This document shows, in pieces, positions 48,301 to 61,624 of a DNA stretch of 64,000 nucleotides; positions within the stretch are counted from its first letter, which is position 1, and each line of letters opens with the position of its first letter. The notes under the pieces are model-generated. The model was not told the DNA's origin and ran no database searches. It worked only from the letters and a program-made list of their open reading frames with translations. The stretch is taken from assembly GCF_964340395.1 (NCBI RefSeq), contig NC_135566.1, positions 19,541,297-19,605,296 on the forward strand, in the 5' to 3' direction. This stretch comes from Glandiceps talaboti (lineage: Eukaryota > Hemichordata > Enteropneusta > Spengelidae). The position numbers were made by a program, and so were the translations under genes.

Positions 48301-51237
48301 GCACAAAAATATTGCTCAATACCATATTGATGTCTAGTAATTTTAAAATCAAGAACGTTGACTCACTTCTGTGGCGTTTGCAGTCATTGTCACATCCATC
48401 CAGGTCCAGTCTTCATGCAATCTTCCGTGGCCTTGTATCCAATCCTGAAGTGAATAAATAAGAGAATAAAGTTATTCATTCAATGAAATAAAATTCATTC
48501 AAATTATAATATTTACGCTCAAAATTGCAATTACTTACTCTGACCTTTTAAAAATATTACTTCAATATCATAACTATGTTACTCCAGAAAATATTACTTA
48601 TTTCAGCTAGAAAGTACTGGTGAACGAAGGTTGTCACTACTTGTCATGTGATGAGTAATCACAAGGCCACTCCCCCCCCCTTAGATAACTTGTATTTTCC
48701 ATGGATGAAGGCACAAAAATATTGCTCAATACCATATTGATGTCAAGTAATTTTAAAATTCAGAATGTTGACTCACTTCTGTGGCGTTTGCAGTAGTTGT
48801 CACATCCATCCATGTCCGGTCTTCGTGCCATCTTCCGTGGCCTTGTATCCAATCCTGAAGTGAATAAATAAGAGAGAATAAATTTATTTATTTAATGAAA
48901 TAAAGTTCATTCAAATTGTAATATTTATGCTCAAAATTGCAATTACTTACTCTGACCTTTTAAATATATTACTTCAATATCATAACTATGTTACTCCAGA
49001 AAATATTACTTATTTCAGCTAGAAAGTACTGGTGAACGAAGGTTGTCACTACTTGTCATGTGATGAGTAATCACAAGGCCACTCCTCCTCTTAGATAACT
49101 TGTATTTTCTATGGATGAAGGCACAAAAATATTGCTCAATAACACCTCGATGTCGAGTAATTTATAAATTCAGAATGTTGACTCACTTCTGTGGCGTTTG
49201 CAGTCGTTGTCACATCCATCCAGGTCCAGTCTTCGTGCCATCTTCCGTGGCCTTGTATCCAATCCTTAAGTGAATAAATAAGAGAATAAATTTATTTATT
49301 GAATGAAATAAAATTCATTCAAATTGTAATATTTATGCTCAAAATTGCAAATTACTTACTCTGACCTTTTAAAAATATTACTTCAATATCATAACTATGT
49401 TACTCCAGAAAATAGTACATATTTCAGCTAGAAAGTACTGGTGAACGAAGGTTGTCTCTAGTTGTCATGTGATGAGTATTCACAAGGACACCCCCTCCCC
49501 CTTAGATAACTTGTATTTTCCATGGATGAAGGCACAAAAATATTGCTCAATAACATCTCGATGTCGAGTAATTTATAAATTTAGAATGTTGACTCACTTC
49601 TGTGGCGTTTGCAGTCGTCACATCCATCCAGGTCCGGTCTTCGTGCCATCTTCCGTGGCCTTGTATCCAATCCTGAAGTGAATAAATAAGAGAGAATAAA
49701 TTTATTTATTCAATGAAATAAAATTCATTCAAATTGTAATATTTACACTCAAAATTGCAATTACTTACTCTGACCTTTTAAAAATATTACTTCAATATCA
49801 TAACTATGTTACTCCAGAAAATAGTACATATTTCAGCTAGAAAGTACTGGTGAACGAAGGTTGTCACTACTTGTCATGTGATGAGTATTCACAAGGACAC
49901 CCCCTCCCCCTTAGATAACTTGTATTTTCCATGGATTAAGGCACAAAAATATTGCTCAATAACATCTTGATGTCGAGTAATTTTTAAATTCAGAATGTTG
50001 ACTCACTTCTGTGGCGTTTGCAGTCGTTGTCACATCCATCCAGGTCCAGTCTTCGTGCCATCTTCCGTGGCCTTGTATCCAATCCTGAAGTGAATAAATA
50101 AGAGAATAAATTTATTTATTCAATGAAATAAAATTCATTCAAATTGTAATATTTATGCTCAAAATTGCAAATACTTACTCTGACCTTTTAAAAATATTAC
50201 TTCAATATCATAACTATGTTACTCCAGAAAATATTACTTAATTCAGCTAGAAAGTACTGGTGAACGAAGGTTGTCTCTACTTGTCATGTGATGAGTAATC
50301 ACAAGGCCACTCCCTCCCCCTTAGATAACTTGTATTTTCCATGGATGAAGGCACAAAAATATTGCTCAATACCATATTGATGTCTAGTAATTTTAAAATC
50401 AAGAACGTTGACTCACTTCTGTGGTGTTTGCAGTCATTGTCACATCCATCCAGGTCCAGTCTTCATGCAATCTTCCGTGGCCTTGTATCCAATCCTGAAG
50501 TGAATAAATAAGAGAATAAAGTTATTCATTCAATGAAATAAAATTCATTCAAATTATAATATTTACGCTCAAAATTGCAATTACTTACTCTGACCTTTTA
50601 AAAATATTACTTCAATATCATAACTATGTTACTCCAGAAAATATTACTTATTTCAGCTAGAAAGTACTGGTGAACGAAGGTTGTCACTACTTGTCATGTG
50701 ATGAGTAATCACAAGGCCACTCCCTCCCCCTTAGATAACTTGTATTTTCCATGGATGAAGGCACAAAAATATTGCTCAATACCATATTGATGTCAAGTAA
50801 TTTTAAAATTCAGAATGTTGACTCACTTCTGTGGCGTTTGCAGTAGTTGTCACATCCATCCATGTCCGGTCTTCGTGCCATCTTCCGTGGCCTTGTATCC
50901 AATCCTGAAGTGAATAAATAAGAGAGAATAAATTTATTTATTTAATGAAATAAAGTTCATTCAAATTGTAATATTTATGCTCAAAATTGCAATTACTTAC
51001 TCTGACCTTTTAAATATATTACTTCAATATCATAACTATGTTACTCCAGAAAATATTACTTATTTCAGCTAGAAAGTACTGGTGAACGAAGGTTGTCACT
51101 ACTTGTCATGTGATGAGTAATCACAAGGCCACTCCTCCCCCTTAGATAACTTGTATTTTCCATGGATGAAGGCACAAAAATATTGCTCAATACCATATTG
51201 ATGTCGAGTAATTTTAAAATCAAGAATGTTGACTCAC

Positions 51238-54200
51238 TTCTGTGGCGTTTGCAGTCGTTGTCACATCCATCCAGGTCCAGTCTTCATGCCATCTTCCGTG
51301 GCCTTGTATCCAATCCTGAAGTGAATAAATAAGAGAGAATAAATTTATTTATTGAATGAAATAAAATTCATTCAAATTGTAATATTTACACTCAAAATTG
51401 CAATTACTTACTATGACCTTTTAAAAATATTACTTCAATATCATAACTATGTTACTCCAGAAAATATTACTTAATTCAGCTAGAAAGTACTCATGAACTA
51501 AGGTTGTCCCTACTTGTCACATGATTGGTATTCAAAAGGCCTCTCCCCCCTTAGATAACTTGTATTTTCTATGGATGAAGGCACTAAAATATTGCTCAAT
51601 AACATCTTGATGTCGAGTAATTTTGAAATTAAGAATGTTGACTCACTTCTGTGGCGTTTGCAGTCGTTGTCACATCCATCCAGGTCCAGTCTTCATGCCA
51701 TCTTCCGTGGCCTTGTATCCGATCCTGAAGTGAATAAATAAGAGAATAAATTTATTTATTGAATGAAATAAAATTAATTCAAATTGTAATATTTATGCTC
51801 AAAATTGCAATTACTTACTATAACCTTTTAAAAATATTACTTCAATTTCATAACTATGTTACGCCAGAAAATATTACTTAATTCAGCTAGAAAGTACTCA
51901 TGAACTAAGGTTGTCTCTACTTGTCACATGATTGGTATTCAAAAGGCCATTCCCCTCTTAGATAACTTGTATTTTCCATGGATGAAGGCACAAAAATATT
52001 GCTCAATAACATCTTGATGTCGAGTAATTTTAAAAATTAAGAATGTTGACTCACTTCTGTGGTGTTTGCAGTCGTTGTCACATCCATCCAGGTCCGGTCT
52101 TCATGCCATCTTCCGTGGCCTTGTATCCAATCCTGAAGTGAATAAATAAGAGAGAATAAGTTTATTTATTGAATGAAATAAAATTCATTCAAATTGTAAT
52201 ATTTATGCTCAAAATTGCAATTACTTACTGACCTTTTAAAAATATTACTTTCAGCTAGAAAGTACTCATGAACTAAGGTTGTCCCTACTTGTCACATTAT
52301 TGGTATTCAAAAGGCCACTCCCCCTCTTAGATAACTTGTATTTTCCATGGATGAAGGCACAAAAATATTGCTCAATAACATCTTGATGTCGAGTAATTTT
52401 GAAATTAAGAATGTAGACTCACTTCTGTGGCGTTTGCAGTTGTTGTCACATCCATCCAGGTCCAGTCTTTGTGCCATCTTCCGTGGCCTTGTATCCAATC
52501 CTGAAGTGAATAAATTAGAGAGAATAAATAAATGTATTTATTGAATGAAATAAAATTCATTCAAATTGTAATATTTATGCTCAAAATTGCAATTAATTAC
52601 TTTGACCTTTTAAAAATATTACTTCAATATCATAACTATGTTACTCCAGAAAATATTACTTAATTCAGTTAGAAAGTACTGGTGAACGAAGGTTGTCTCT
52701 ACTTGTCATGTGATGAGTAATCACAAGGCCACTCCCTCCCCCTTAGATAACTTGTATTTTCCATGGATGAAGGCACAAAAATATTGCTCAATACCATATT
52801 GATGTCTAGTAATTTTAAAATCAAGAACGTTGACTCACTTCTGTGGCGTTTGCAGTCATTGTCACATCCATCCAGGTCCAGTCTTCATGCAATCTTCCGT
52901 GGCCTTGTATCCAATCCTGAAGTGAATAAATAAGAGAATAAAGTTATTCATTCAATGAAATAAAATTCATTCAAATTATAATATTTACGCTCAAAATTGC
53001 AATTACTTACTCTGACCTTTTAAAAATATTACTTCAATATCATAACTATGTTACTCCAGAAAATATTACTTATTTCAGCTAGAAAGTACTGGTGAACGAA
53101 GGTTGTCACTACTTGTCATGTGATGAGTAATCACAAGGCCACTCCCTCCCCCTTAGATAACTTGTATTTTCCATGGATGAAGGCACAAAAATATTGCTCA
53201 ATACCATATTGATGTCAAGTAATTTTAAAATTCAGAATGTTGACTCACTTCTGTGGCGTTTGCAGTCGTTGTCACATCCATCCAGGTCCAGTCTTCGTGC
53301 CATCTTCCGTGGCCTTGTATCCAATCCTGAAGTGAATAAATAAGAGAATAAATTTATTTATTCAATGAAATAAAATTCATTCAAATTGTAATATTTATGC
53401 TCAAAATTGCAAATACTTACTCTGACCTTTTAAAAATATTACTTCAATATCATAACTATGTTACTCCAGAAAATATTACTTAATTCAGCTAGAAAGTACT
53501 GGTGAACGAAGGTTGTCTCTACTTGTCATGTGATGAGTAATCACAAGGCCACTCCCTCCCCCTTAGATAACTTGTATTTTCCATGGATGAAGGCACAAAA
53601 ATATTGCTCAATACCATATTGATGTCTAGTAATTTTAAAATCAAGAACGTTGACTCACTTCTGTGGTGTTTGCAGTCATTGTCACATCCATCCAGGTCCA
53701 GTCTTCATGCAATCTTCCGTGGCCTTGTATCCAATCCTGAAGTGAATAAATAAGAGAATAAAGTTATTCATTCAATGAAATAAAATTCATTCAAATTATA
53801 ATATTTACGCTCAAAATTGCAATTACTTACTCTGACCTTTTAAAAATATTACTTCAATATCATAACTATGTTACTCCAGAAAATATTACTTATTTCAGCT
53901 AGAAAGTACTGGTGAACGAAGGTTGTCACTACTTGTCATGTGATGAGTAATCACAAGGCCACTCCCTCCCCCTTAGATAACTTGTATTTTCCATGGATGA
54001 AGGCACAAAAATATTGCTCAATACCATATTGATGTCAAGTAATTTTAAAATTCAGAATGTTGACTCACTTCTGTGGCGTTTGCAGTAGTTGTCACATCCA
54101 TCCATGTCCGGTCTTCGTGCCATCTTCCGTGGCCTTGTATCCAATCCTGAAGTGAATAAATAAGAGAGAATAAATTTATTTATTTAATGAAATAAAGTTC

Positions 54201-57200
54201 ATTCAAATTGTAATATTTATGCTCAAAATTGCAATTACTTACTCTGACCTTTTAAATATATTACTTCAATATCATAACTATGTTACTCCAGAAAATATTA
54301 CTTATTTCAGCTAGAAAGTACTGGTGAACGAAGGTTGTCACTACTTGTCATGTGATGAGTAATCACAAGGCCACTCCTCCCCCTTAGATAACTTGTATTT
54401 TCCATGGATGAAGGCACAAAAATATTGCTCAATACCATATTGATGTCGAGTAATTTTAAAATCAAGAATGTTGACTCACTTCTGTGGCGTTTGCAGTCGT
54501 TGTCACATCCATCCAGGTCCAGTCTTCATGCCATCTTCCGTGGCCTTGTATCCAATCCTGAAGTGAATAAATAAGAGAGAATAAATTTATTTATTGAATG
54601 AAATAAAATTCATTCAAATTGTAATATTTACACTCAAAATTGCAATTACTTACTATGACCTTTTAAAAATATTACTTCAATATCATAACTATGTTACTCC
54701 AGAAAATATTACTTAATTCAGCTAGAAAGTACTCATGAACTAAGGTTGTCCCTACTTGTCACATGATTGGTATTCAAAAGGCCTCTCCCCCCTTAGATAA
54801 CTTGTATTTTCTATGGATGAAGGCACTAAAATATTGCTCAATAACATCTTGATGTCGAGTAATTTTGAAATTAAGAATGTTGACTCACTTCTGTGGCGTT
54901 TGCAGTCGTTGTCACATCCATCCAGGTCCAGTCTTCATGCCATCTTCCGTGGCCTTGTATCCGATCCTGAAGTGAATAAATAAGAGAATAAATTTATTTA
55001 TTGAATGAAATAAAATTAATTCAAATTGTAATATTTATGCTCAAAATTGCAATTACTTACTATAACCTTTTAAAAATATTACTTCAATTTCATAACTATG
55101 TTACGCCAGAAAATATTACTTAATTCAGCTAGAAAGTACTCATGAACTAAGGTTGTCTCTACTTGTCACATGATTGGTATTCAAAAGGCCATTCCCCTCT
55201 TAGATAACTTGTATTTTCCATGGATGAAGGCACAAAAATATTGCTCAATAACATCTTGATGTCGAGTAATTTTAAAAATTAAGAATGTTGACTCACTTCT
55301 GTGGTGTTTGCAGTCGTTGTCACATCCATCCAGGTCCGGTCTTCATGCCATCTTCCGTGGCCTTGTATCCAATCCTGAAGTGAATAAATAAGAGAGAATA
55401 AGTTTATTTATTGAATGAAATAAAATTCATTCAAATTGTAATATTTATGCTCAAAATTGCAATTACTTACTGACCTTTTAAAAATATTACTTTCAGCTAG
55501 AAAGTACTCATGAACTAAGGTTGTCCCTACTTGTCACATTATTGGTATTCAAAAGGCCACTCCCCCTCTTAGATAACTTGTATTTTCCATGGATGAAGGC
55601 ACAAAAATATTGCTCAATAACATCTTGATGTCGAGTAATTTTGAAATTAAGAATGTAGACTCACTTCTGTGGCGTTTGCAGTTGTTGTCACATCCATCCA
55701 GGTCCAGTCTTTGTGCCATCTTCCGTGGCCTTGTATCCAATCCTGAAGTGAATAAATTAGAGAGAATAAATAAATGTATTTATTGAATGAAATAAAATTC
55801 ATTCAAATTGTAATATTTATGCTCAAAATTGCAATTAATTACTTTGACCTTTTAAAAATATTACTTCAATATCATAACTATGTTACTCCAGAAAATATTA
55901 CTTAATTCAGTTAGAAAGTACTGGTGAACGAAGGTTGTCTCTACTTGTCATGTGATGAGTAATCACAAGGCCACTCCCTCCCCCTTAGATAACTTGTATT
56001 TTCCATGGATGAAGGCACAAAAATATTGCTCAATACCATATTGATGTCTAGTAATTTTAAAATCAAGAACGTTGACTCACTTCTGTGGCGTTTGCAGTCA
56101 TTGTCACATCCATCCAGGTCCAGTCTTCATGCAATCTTCCGTGGCCTTGTATCCAATCCTGAAGTGAATAAATAAGAGAATAAAGTTATTCATTCAATGA
56201 AATAAAATTCATTCAAATTATAATATTTACGCTCAAAATTGCAATTACTTACTCTGACCTTTTAAAAATATTACTTCAATATCATAACTATGTTACTCCA
56301 GAAAATATTACTTATTTCAGCTAGAAAGTACTGGTGAACGAAGGTTGTCACTACTTGTCATGTGATGAGTAATCACAAGGCCACTCCCTCCCCCTTAGAT
56401 AACTTGTATTTTCCATGGATGAAGGCACAAAAATATTGCTCAATACCATATTGATGTCAAGTAATTTTAAAATTCAGAATGTTGACTCACTTCTGTGGCG
56501 TTTGCAGTAGTTGTCACATCCATCCATGTCCGGTCTTCGTGCCATCTTCCGTGGCCTTGTATCCAATCCTGAAGTGAATAAATAAGAGAGAATAAATTTA
56601 TTTATTTAATGAAATAAAGTTCATTCAAATTGTAATATTTATGCTCAAAATTGCAATTACTTACTCTGACCTTTTAAATATATTACTTCAATATCATAAC
56701 TATGTTACTCCAGAAAATATTACTTATTTCAGCTAGAAAGTACTGGTGAACGAAGGTTGTCACTACTTGTCATGTGATGAGTAATCACAAGGCCACTCCT
56801 CCCCCTTAGATAACTTGTATTTTCCATGGATGAAGGCACAAAAATATTGCTCAATACCATATTGATGTCGAGTAATTTTAAAATCAAGAATGTTGACTCA
56901 CTTCTGTGGCGTTTGCAGTCGTTGTCACATCCATCCAGGTCCAGTCTTCATGCCATCTTCCGTGGCCTTGTATCCAATCCTGAAGTGAATAAATAAGAGA
57001 GAATAAATTTATTTATTGAATGAAATAAAATTCATTCAAATTGTAATATTTACACTCAAAATTGCAATTACTTACTATGACCTTTTAAAAATATTACTTC
57101 AATATCATAACTATGTTACTCCAGAAAATATTACTTAATTCAGCTAGAAAGTACTCATGAACTAAGGTTGTCCCTACTTGTCACATGATTGGTATTCAAA

Positions 57201-60200
57201 AGGCCTCTCCCCCCTTAGATAACTTGTATTTTCTATGGATGAAGGCACTAAAATATTGCTCAATAACATCTTGATGTCGAGTAATTTTGAAATTAAGAAT
57301 GTTGACTCACTTCTGTGGCGTTTGCAGTCGTTGTCACATCCATCCAGGTCCAGTCTTCATGCCATCTTCCGTGGCCTTGTATCCGATCCTGAAGTGAATA
57401 AATAAGAGAATAAATTTATTTATTGAATGAAATAAAATTAATTCAAATTGTAATATTTATGCTCAAAATTGCAATTACTTACTATAACCTTTTAAAAATA
57501 TTACTTCAATTTCATAACTATGTTACGCCAGAAAATATTACTTAATTCAGCTAGAAAGTACTCATGAACTAAGGTTGTCTCTACTTGTCACATGATTGGT
57601 ATTCAAAAGGCCATTCCCCTCTTAGATAACTTGTATTTTCCATGGATGAAGGCACAAAAATATTGCTCAATAACATCTTGATGTCGAGTAATTTTAAAAA
57701 TTAAGAATGTTGACTCACTTCTGTGGTGTTTGCAGTCGTTGTCACATCCATCCAGGTCCGGTCTTCATGCCATCTTCCGTGGCCTTGTATCCAATCCTGA
57801 AGTGAATAAATAAGAGAGAATAAGTTTATTTATTGAATGAAATAAAATTCATTCAAATTGTAATATTTATGCTCAAAATTGCAATTACTTACTGACCTTT
57901 TAAAAATATTACTTTCAGCTAGAAAGTACTCATGAACTAAGGTTGTCCCTACTTGTCACATTATTGGTATTCAAAAGGCCACTTCCCCTCTTAGATAACT
58001 TGTATTTTCCATGGATGAAGGCACAAAAATATTGCTCAATAACATCTTGATGTCGAGTAATTTTGAAATTAAGAATGTAGACTCACTTCTGTGGCGTTTG
58101 CAGTTGTTGTCACATCCATCCAGGTCCAGTCTTTGTGCCATCTTCCGTGGCCTTGTATCCAATCCTGAAGTGAATAAATTAGAGAGAATAAATAAATGTA
58201 TTTATTGAATGAAATAAAATTCATTCAAATTGTAATATTTATGCTCAAAATTGCAATTAATTACTTTGACCTTTTAAAAATATTACTTCAATATCATAAC
58301 TATGTTACTCCAGAAAATATTACTTAATTCAGTTAGAAAGTACTGGTGAACGAAGGTTGTCTCTACTTGTCATGTGATGAGTAATCACAAGGCCACTCCC
58401 TCCCCCTTAGATAACTTGTATTTTCCATGGATGAAGGCACAAAAATATTGCTCAATACCATATTGATGTCTAGTAATTTTAAAATCAAGAACGTTGACTC
58501 ACTTCTGTGGCGTTTGCAGTCATTGTCACATCCATCCAGGTCCAGTCTTCATGCAATCTTCCGTGGCCTTGTATCCAATCCTGAAGTGAATAAATAAGAG
58601 AATAAAGTTATTCATTCAATGAAATAAAATTCATTCAAATTATAATATTTACGCTCAAAATTGCAATTACTTACTCTGACCTTTTAAAAATATTACTTCA
58701 ATATCATAACTATGTTACTCCAGAAAATATTACTTATTTCAGCTAGAAAGTACTGGTGAACGTAGGTTGTCACTACTTGTCATGTGATGAGTAATCACAA
58801 GGCCACTCCCTCCCCCTTAGATAACTTGTATTTTCCATGGATGAAGGCACAAAAATATTGCTCAATACCATATTGATGTCAAGTAATTTTAAAATTCAGA
58901 ATGTTGACTCACTTCTGTGGCGTTTGCAGTAGTTGTCACATCCATCCATGTCCGGTCTTCGTGCCATCTTCCGTGGCCTTGTATCCAATCCTGAAGTGAA
59001 TAAATAAGAGAGAATAAATTTATTTATTTAATGAAATAAAGTTCATTCAAATTGTAATATTTATGCTCAAAATTGCAATTACTTACTCTGACCTTTTAAA
59101 TATATTACTTCAATATCATAATTATGTTACTCCAGAAAATATTACTTAATTCAGCTAGAAAGTACTGGTGAACGAAGGTTGTCACTACTTGTCACATGAT
59201 TAGTATTCACAAGGACACTCCCTCCCCCTTAGATAGCTTGTATTTTCCATGGATGAAGGCACAAAAATATTGCTCAATAACATCTTGATGTCTAGTCATT
59301 TTAAAATTCAGAATGTTGACTCACTTCTGTGGAGTTTGCAGTCGTTGTCACATCCATCCAGGTCCAGTCTTCGTGCCATCTTCCGTGGCCTTGTATCCAA
59401 TCCTGAGGTGAATAAATAAGAGAATAAATTTATTTATTGAATGAAATAAAATTCATTCAAATTGTAATATTTATGCTCAAAATTGCAATTACTTACTCTG
59501 ACCTTTTAAAAATATTACTTCAATATCATAACTATGTTACTCCAGAAAATATTACTTAATTCAGCTACAAAGTACTCATGAAATAAGGTTGTCTCTACTT
59601 GTCATGTGATGAGTAATCACAAGGCCACTCCCTCCCCCTTAGATAACTTGTATTTTCCATGGATGAAGGCACAAAAATATTGATCAATAACCATATTGAT
59701 GTCGAGTAATTTTAAAATTAAGAATGTTGACTCACTTCTGTGGCATTTGCAGTCATTGTCACATCCATCCAGGTCCAGTCTTCGTGCCATCTTCCGTGGC
59801 CTTGTATCCAATCCTGAAGTGAATAAATAAGAGAATAAATTTATTTATTCAATGAAATAAAATTCATTCAAATTGTAATATTTATGCTCAAAATTGCAAT
59901 TACTTACTCTGACCTTTTAAAAATATTACTTCAATATCATAACTATGTTACTCCAGAAAATATTACTTATTTCAGCTAGAAAGTACTGGTGAACGAAGGT
60001 TGTCACTACTTGTCATGTGATGAGTAATCACAAGGCCACTCCTCCCCCTTAGATAACTTGTATTTTCCATGGATGAAGGCACAAAAATATTGCTCAATAC
60101 CATATTGATGTCGAGTAATTTTAAAATCAAGAATGTTGACTCACTTCTGTGGCGTTTGCAGTCGTTGTCACATCCATCCAGGTCCAGTCTTCATGCCATC

Positions 60201-60999
60201 TTCCGTGGCCTTGTATCCAATCCTGAAGTGAATAAATAAGAGAGAATAAATTTATTTATTGAATGAAATAAAATTCATTCAAATTGTAATATTTACACTC
60301 AAAATTGCAATTACTTACTATGACCTTTTAAAAATATTACTTCAATATCATAACTATGTTACTCCAGAAAATATTACTTAATTCAGCTAGAAAGTACTCA
60401 TGAACTAAGGTTGTCCCTACTTGTCACATGATTGGTATTCAAAAGGCCTCTCCCCCCTTAGATAACTTGTATTTTCTATGGATGAAGGCACTAAAATATT
60501 GCTCAATAACATCTTGATGTCGAGTAATTTTGAAATTAAGAATGTTGACTCACTTCTGTGGCGTTTGCAGTCGTTGTCACATCCATCCAGGTCCGGTCTT
60601 CATGCCATCTTCCGTGGCCTTGTATCCAATCCTGAAGTGAATAAATAAGAGAGAATAAGTTTATTTATTCAATAAAATAAAATTCATTCAAATTGTAATA
60701 TTTATGCTCAAAATTGCAATTACTTACTGACCTTTTAAAAATATTACTTTCAGCTAGAAAGTACTCATGAACTAAGGTTGTCCCTACTTGTCACATTATT
60801 GGTATTCAAAAGGCCACTTCCCCTCTTAGATAACTTGTATTTTCCATGGATGAAGGCACAAAAATATTGCTCAATAACATCTTGATGTCGAGTAATTTTG
60901 AAATTAAGAATGTAGACTCACTTCTGTGGCGTTTGCAGTCGTTGTCACATCCATCCAGGTCCAGTCTTTGTGCCATCTTCCGTGGCCTTGTATCCAATC
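51238..60999. repeat. Higher-order blocks within the array
   Basis: The variant series that begins at 51238 recurs at 54480 (+3242), 56902 (+2422) and 60145 (+3243). Within the series the short 368-bp interval recurs (52055-52423, 55297-55665, 57719-58087, 60554-60922). Earlier in the array a five-unit block at 47137 recurs at 49187 (+2050), and a three-to-four-unit block at 42690 recurs at 44309 (+1619) and 45518 (+1209). Blocks are nearly identical, so amplification was recent and by multi-unit steps. Confidence 0.9.
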
Positions 61000-61199
61000 C
61001 TGAAGTGAATAAATTAGAGAGAATAAATAAATGTATTTATTGAATGAAATAAAATTCATTCAAATTGTAATATTTATGCTCAAAATTGCAATTAATTACT
61101 TTGACCTTTTAAAAATATTACTTCAATATCATAACTATGTTACTCCAGAAAATATTACTTACTTCAGCTAGAAAGTACTGGTGAACTAAGGTTGTCCCT

Positions 61200-61622
61200 A
61201 CTTTTTTGAATATTACTTAAGCTTCATGTAAGGTTTCAAACATAACTATACATAAAAATGGCTGTTTCACAATCATTGCTTCACTTATCTTGCACTTTGG
61301 GGTAGATGTGAACTTCAGGTTTTGTAATGGTAATCTCCATGCTATTAAATAGTTTATAAAAGAACTTAATCTAAATTGTTCTAGTCTCTTTAGTATTAAT
61401 TTGTAAGAAGGGATTGAATATACTTCCTATTTTGGACACTATACATGTATGTATCAACACCACAAATCAAATTCAAGTTTCTATTGTACACTAGGTTACC
61501 TCCTAAGTGCTCTAAAATACCAGTGACTTTACTATACATGCAATATCAATGCCCCTATACCAATGTTACAGGCCCATTTTTATAACATGGAAAACTTATT
61601 TAAGAAGTCGTTGAGAATGGCA
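61200..61622. other. Right flank of the array
   Basis: AT-rich sequence with no repeat unit. I looked for a minus-strand exon upstream of the array modules and found none I can support. Confidence 0.5.
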
Positions 61623-61624
61623 TA

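Larger units (their letters stand above)
41581..61199 (-). repeat. 19.6 kb tandem array, unit about 409 bp, 48 copies, each with an exon-like module
   Basis: Successive modules are mostly 407-412 bp apart, with regular exceptions of 391 bp (three times) and 368 bp (four times); the first interval is 436 bp. Copies are roughly 90-99% alike. Module left edges on plus: 41846, 42282, 42690, 43081, 43490, 43902, 44309, 44700, 45109, 45518, 45909, 46318, 46730, 47137, 47548, 47957, 48367, 48777, 49187, 49598, 50007, 50417, 50827, 51238, 51647, 52055, 52423, 52839, 53249, 53659, 54069, 54480, 54889, 55297, 55665, 56081, 56491, 56902, 57311, 57719, 58087, 58503, 58913, 59325, 59736, 60145, 60554, 60922. 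Spacers are AT-rich, with CCATGGATGAAGGCAC and a C-rich patch of variable length. The array starts with a partial unit and ends abruptly at GGTTGTCCCTAC (about 61201). Confidence 0.97.

Noticed and set aside
41770-61043. Plus-strand ORFs in array units (MDEGTKILLNNILMSS..., MISIHKATPP..., MSNHKATPS...)
   Set aside because: They are open only in some units; many units have a TAA in the AGTAATTTATAA or AGTAATTTTTAA segment, the frames differ from unit to unit, and no initiator or splice context is shared. They are shadows of the repeat.
41581-61199. CRISPR-like array
   Set aside because: Units are about 409 bp with homogeneous spacers in a eukaryotic genome; nothing resembles short repeats with unique spacers or cas genes.
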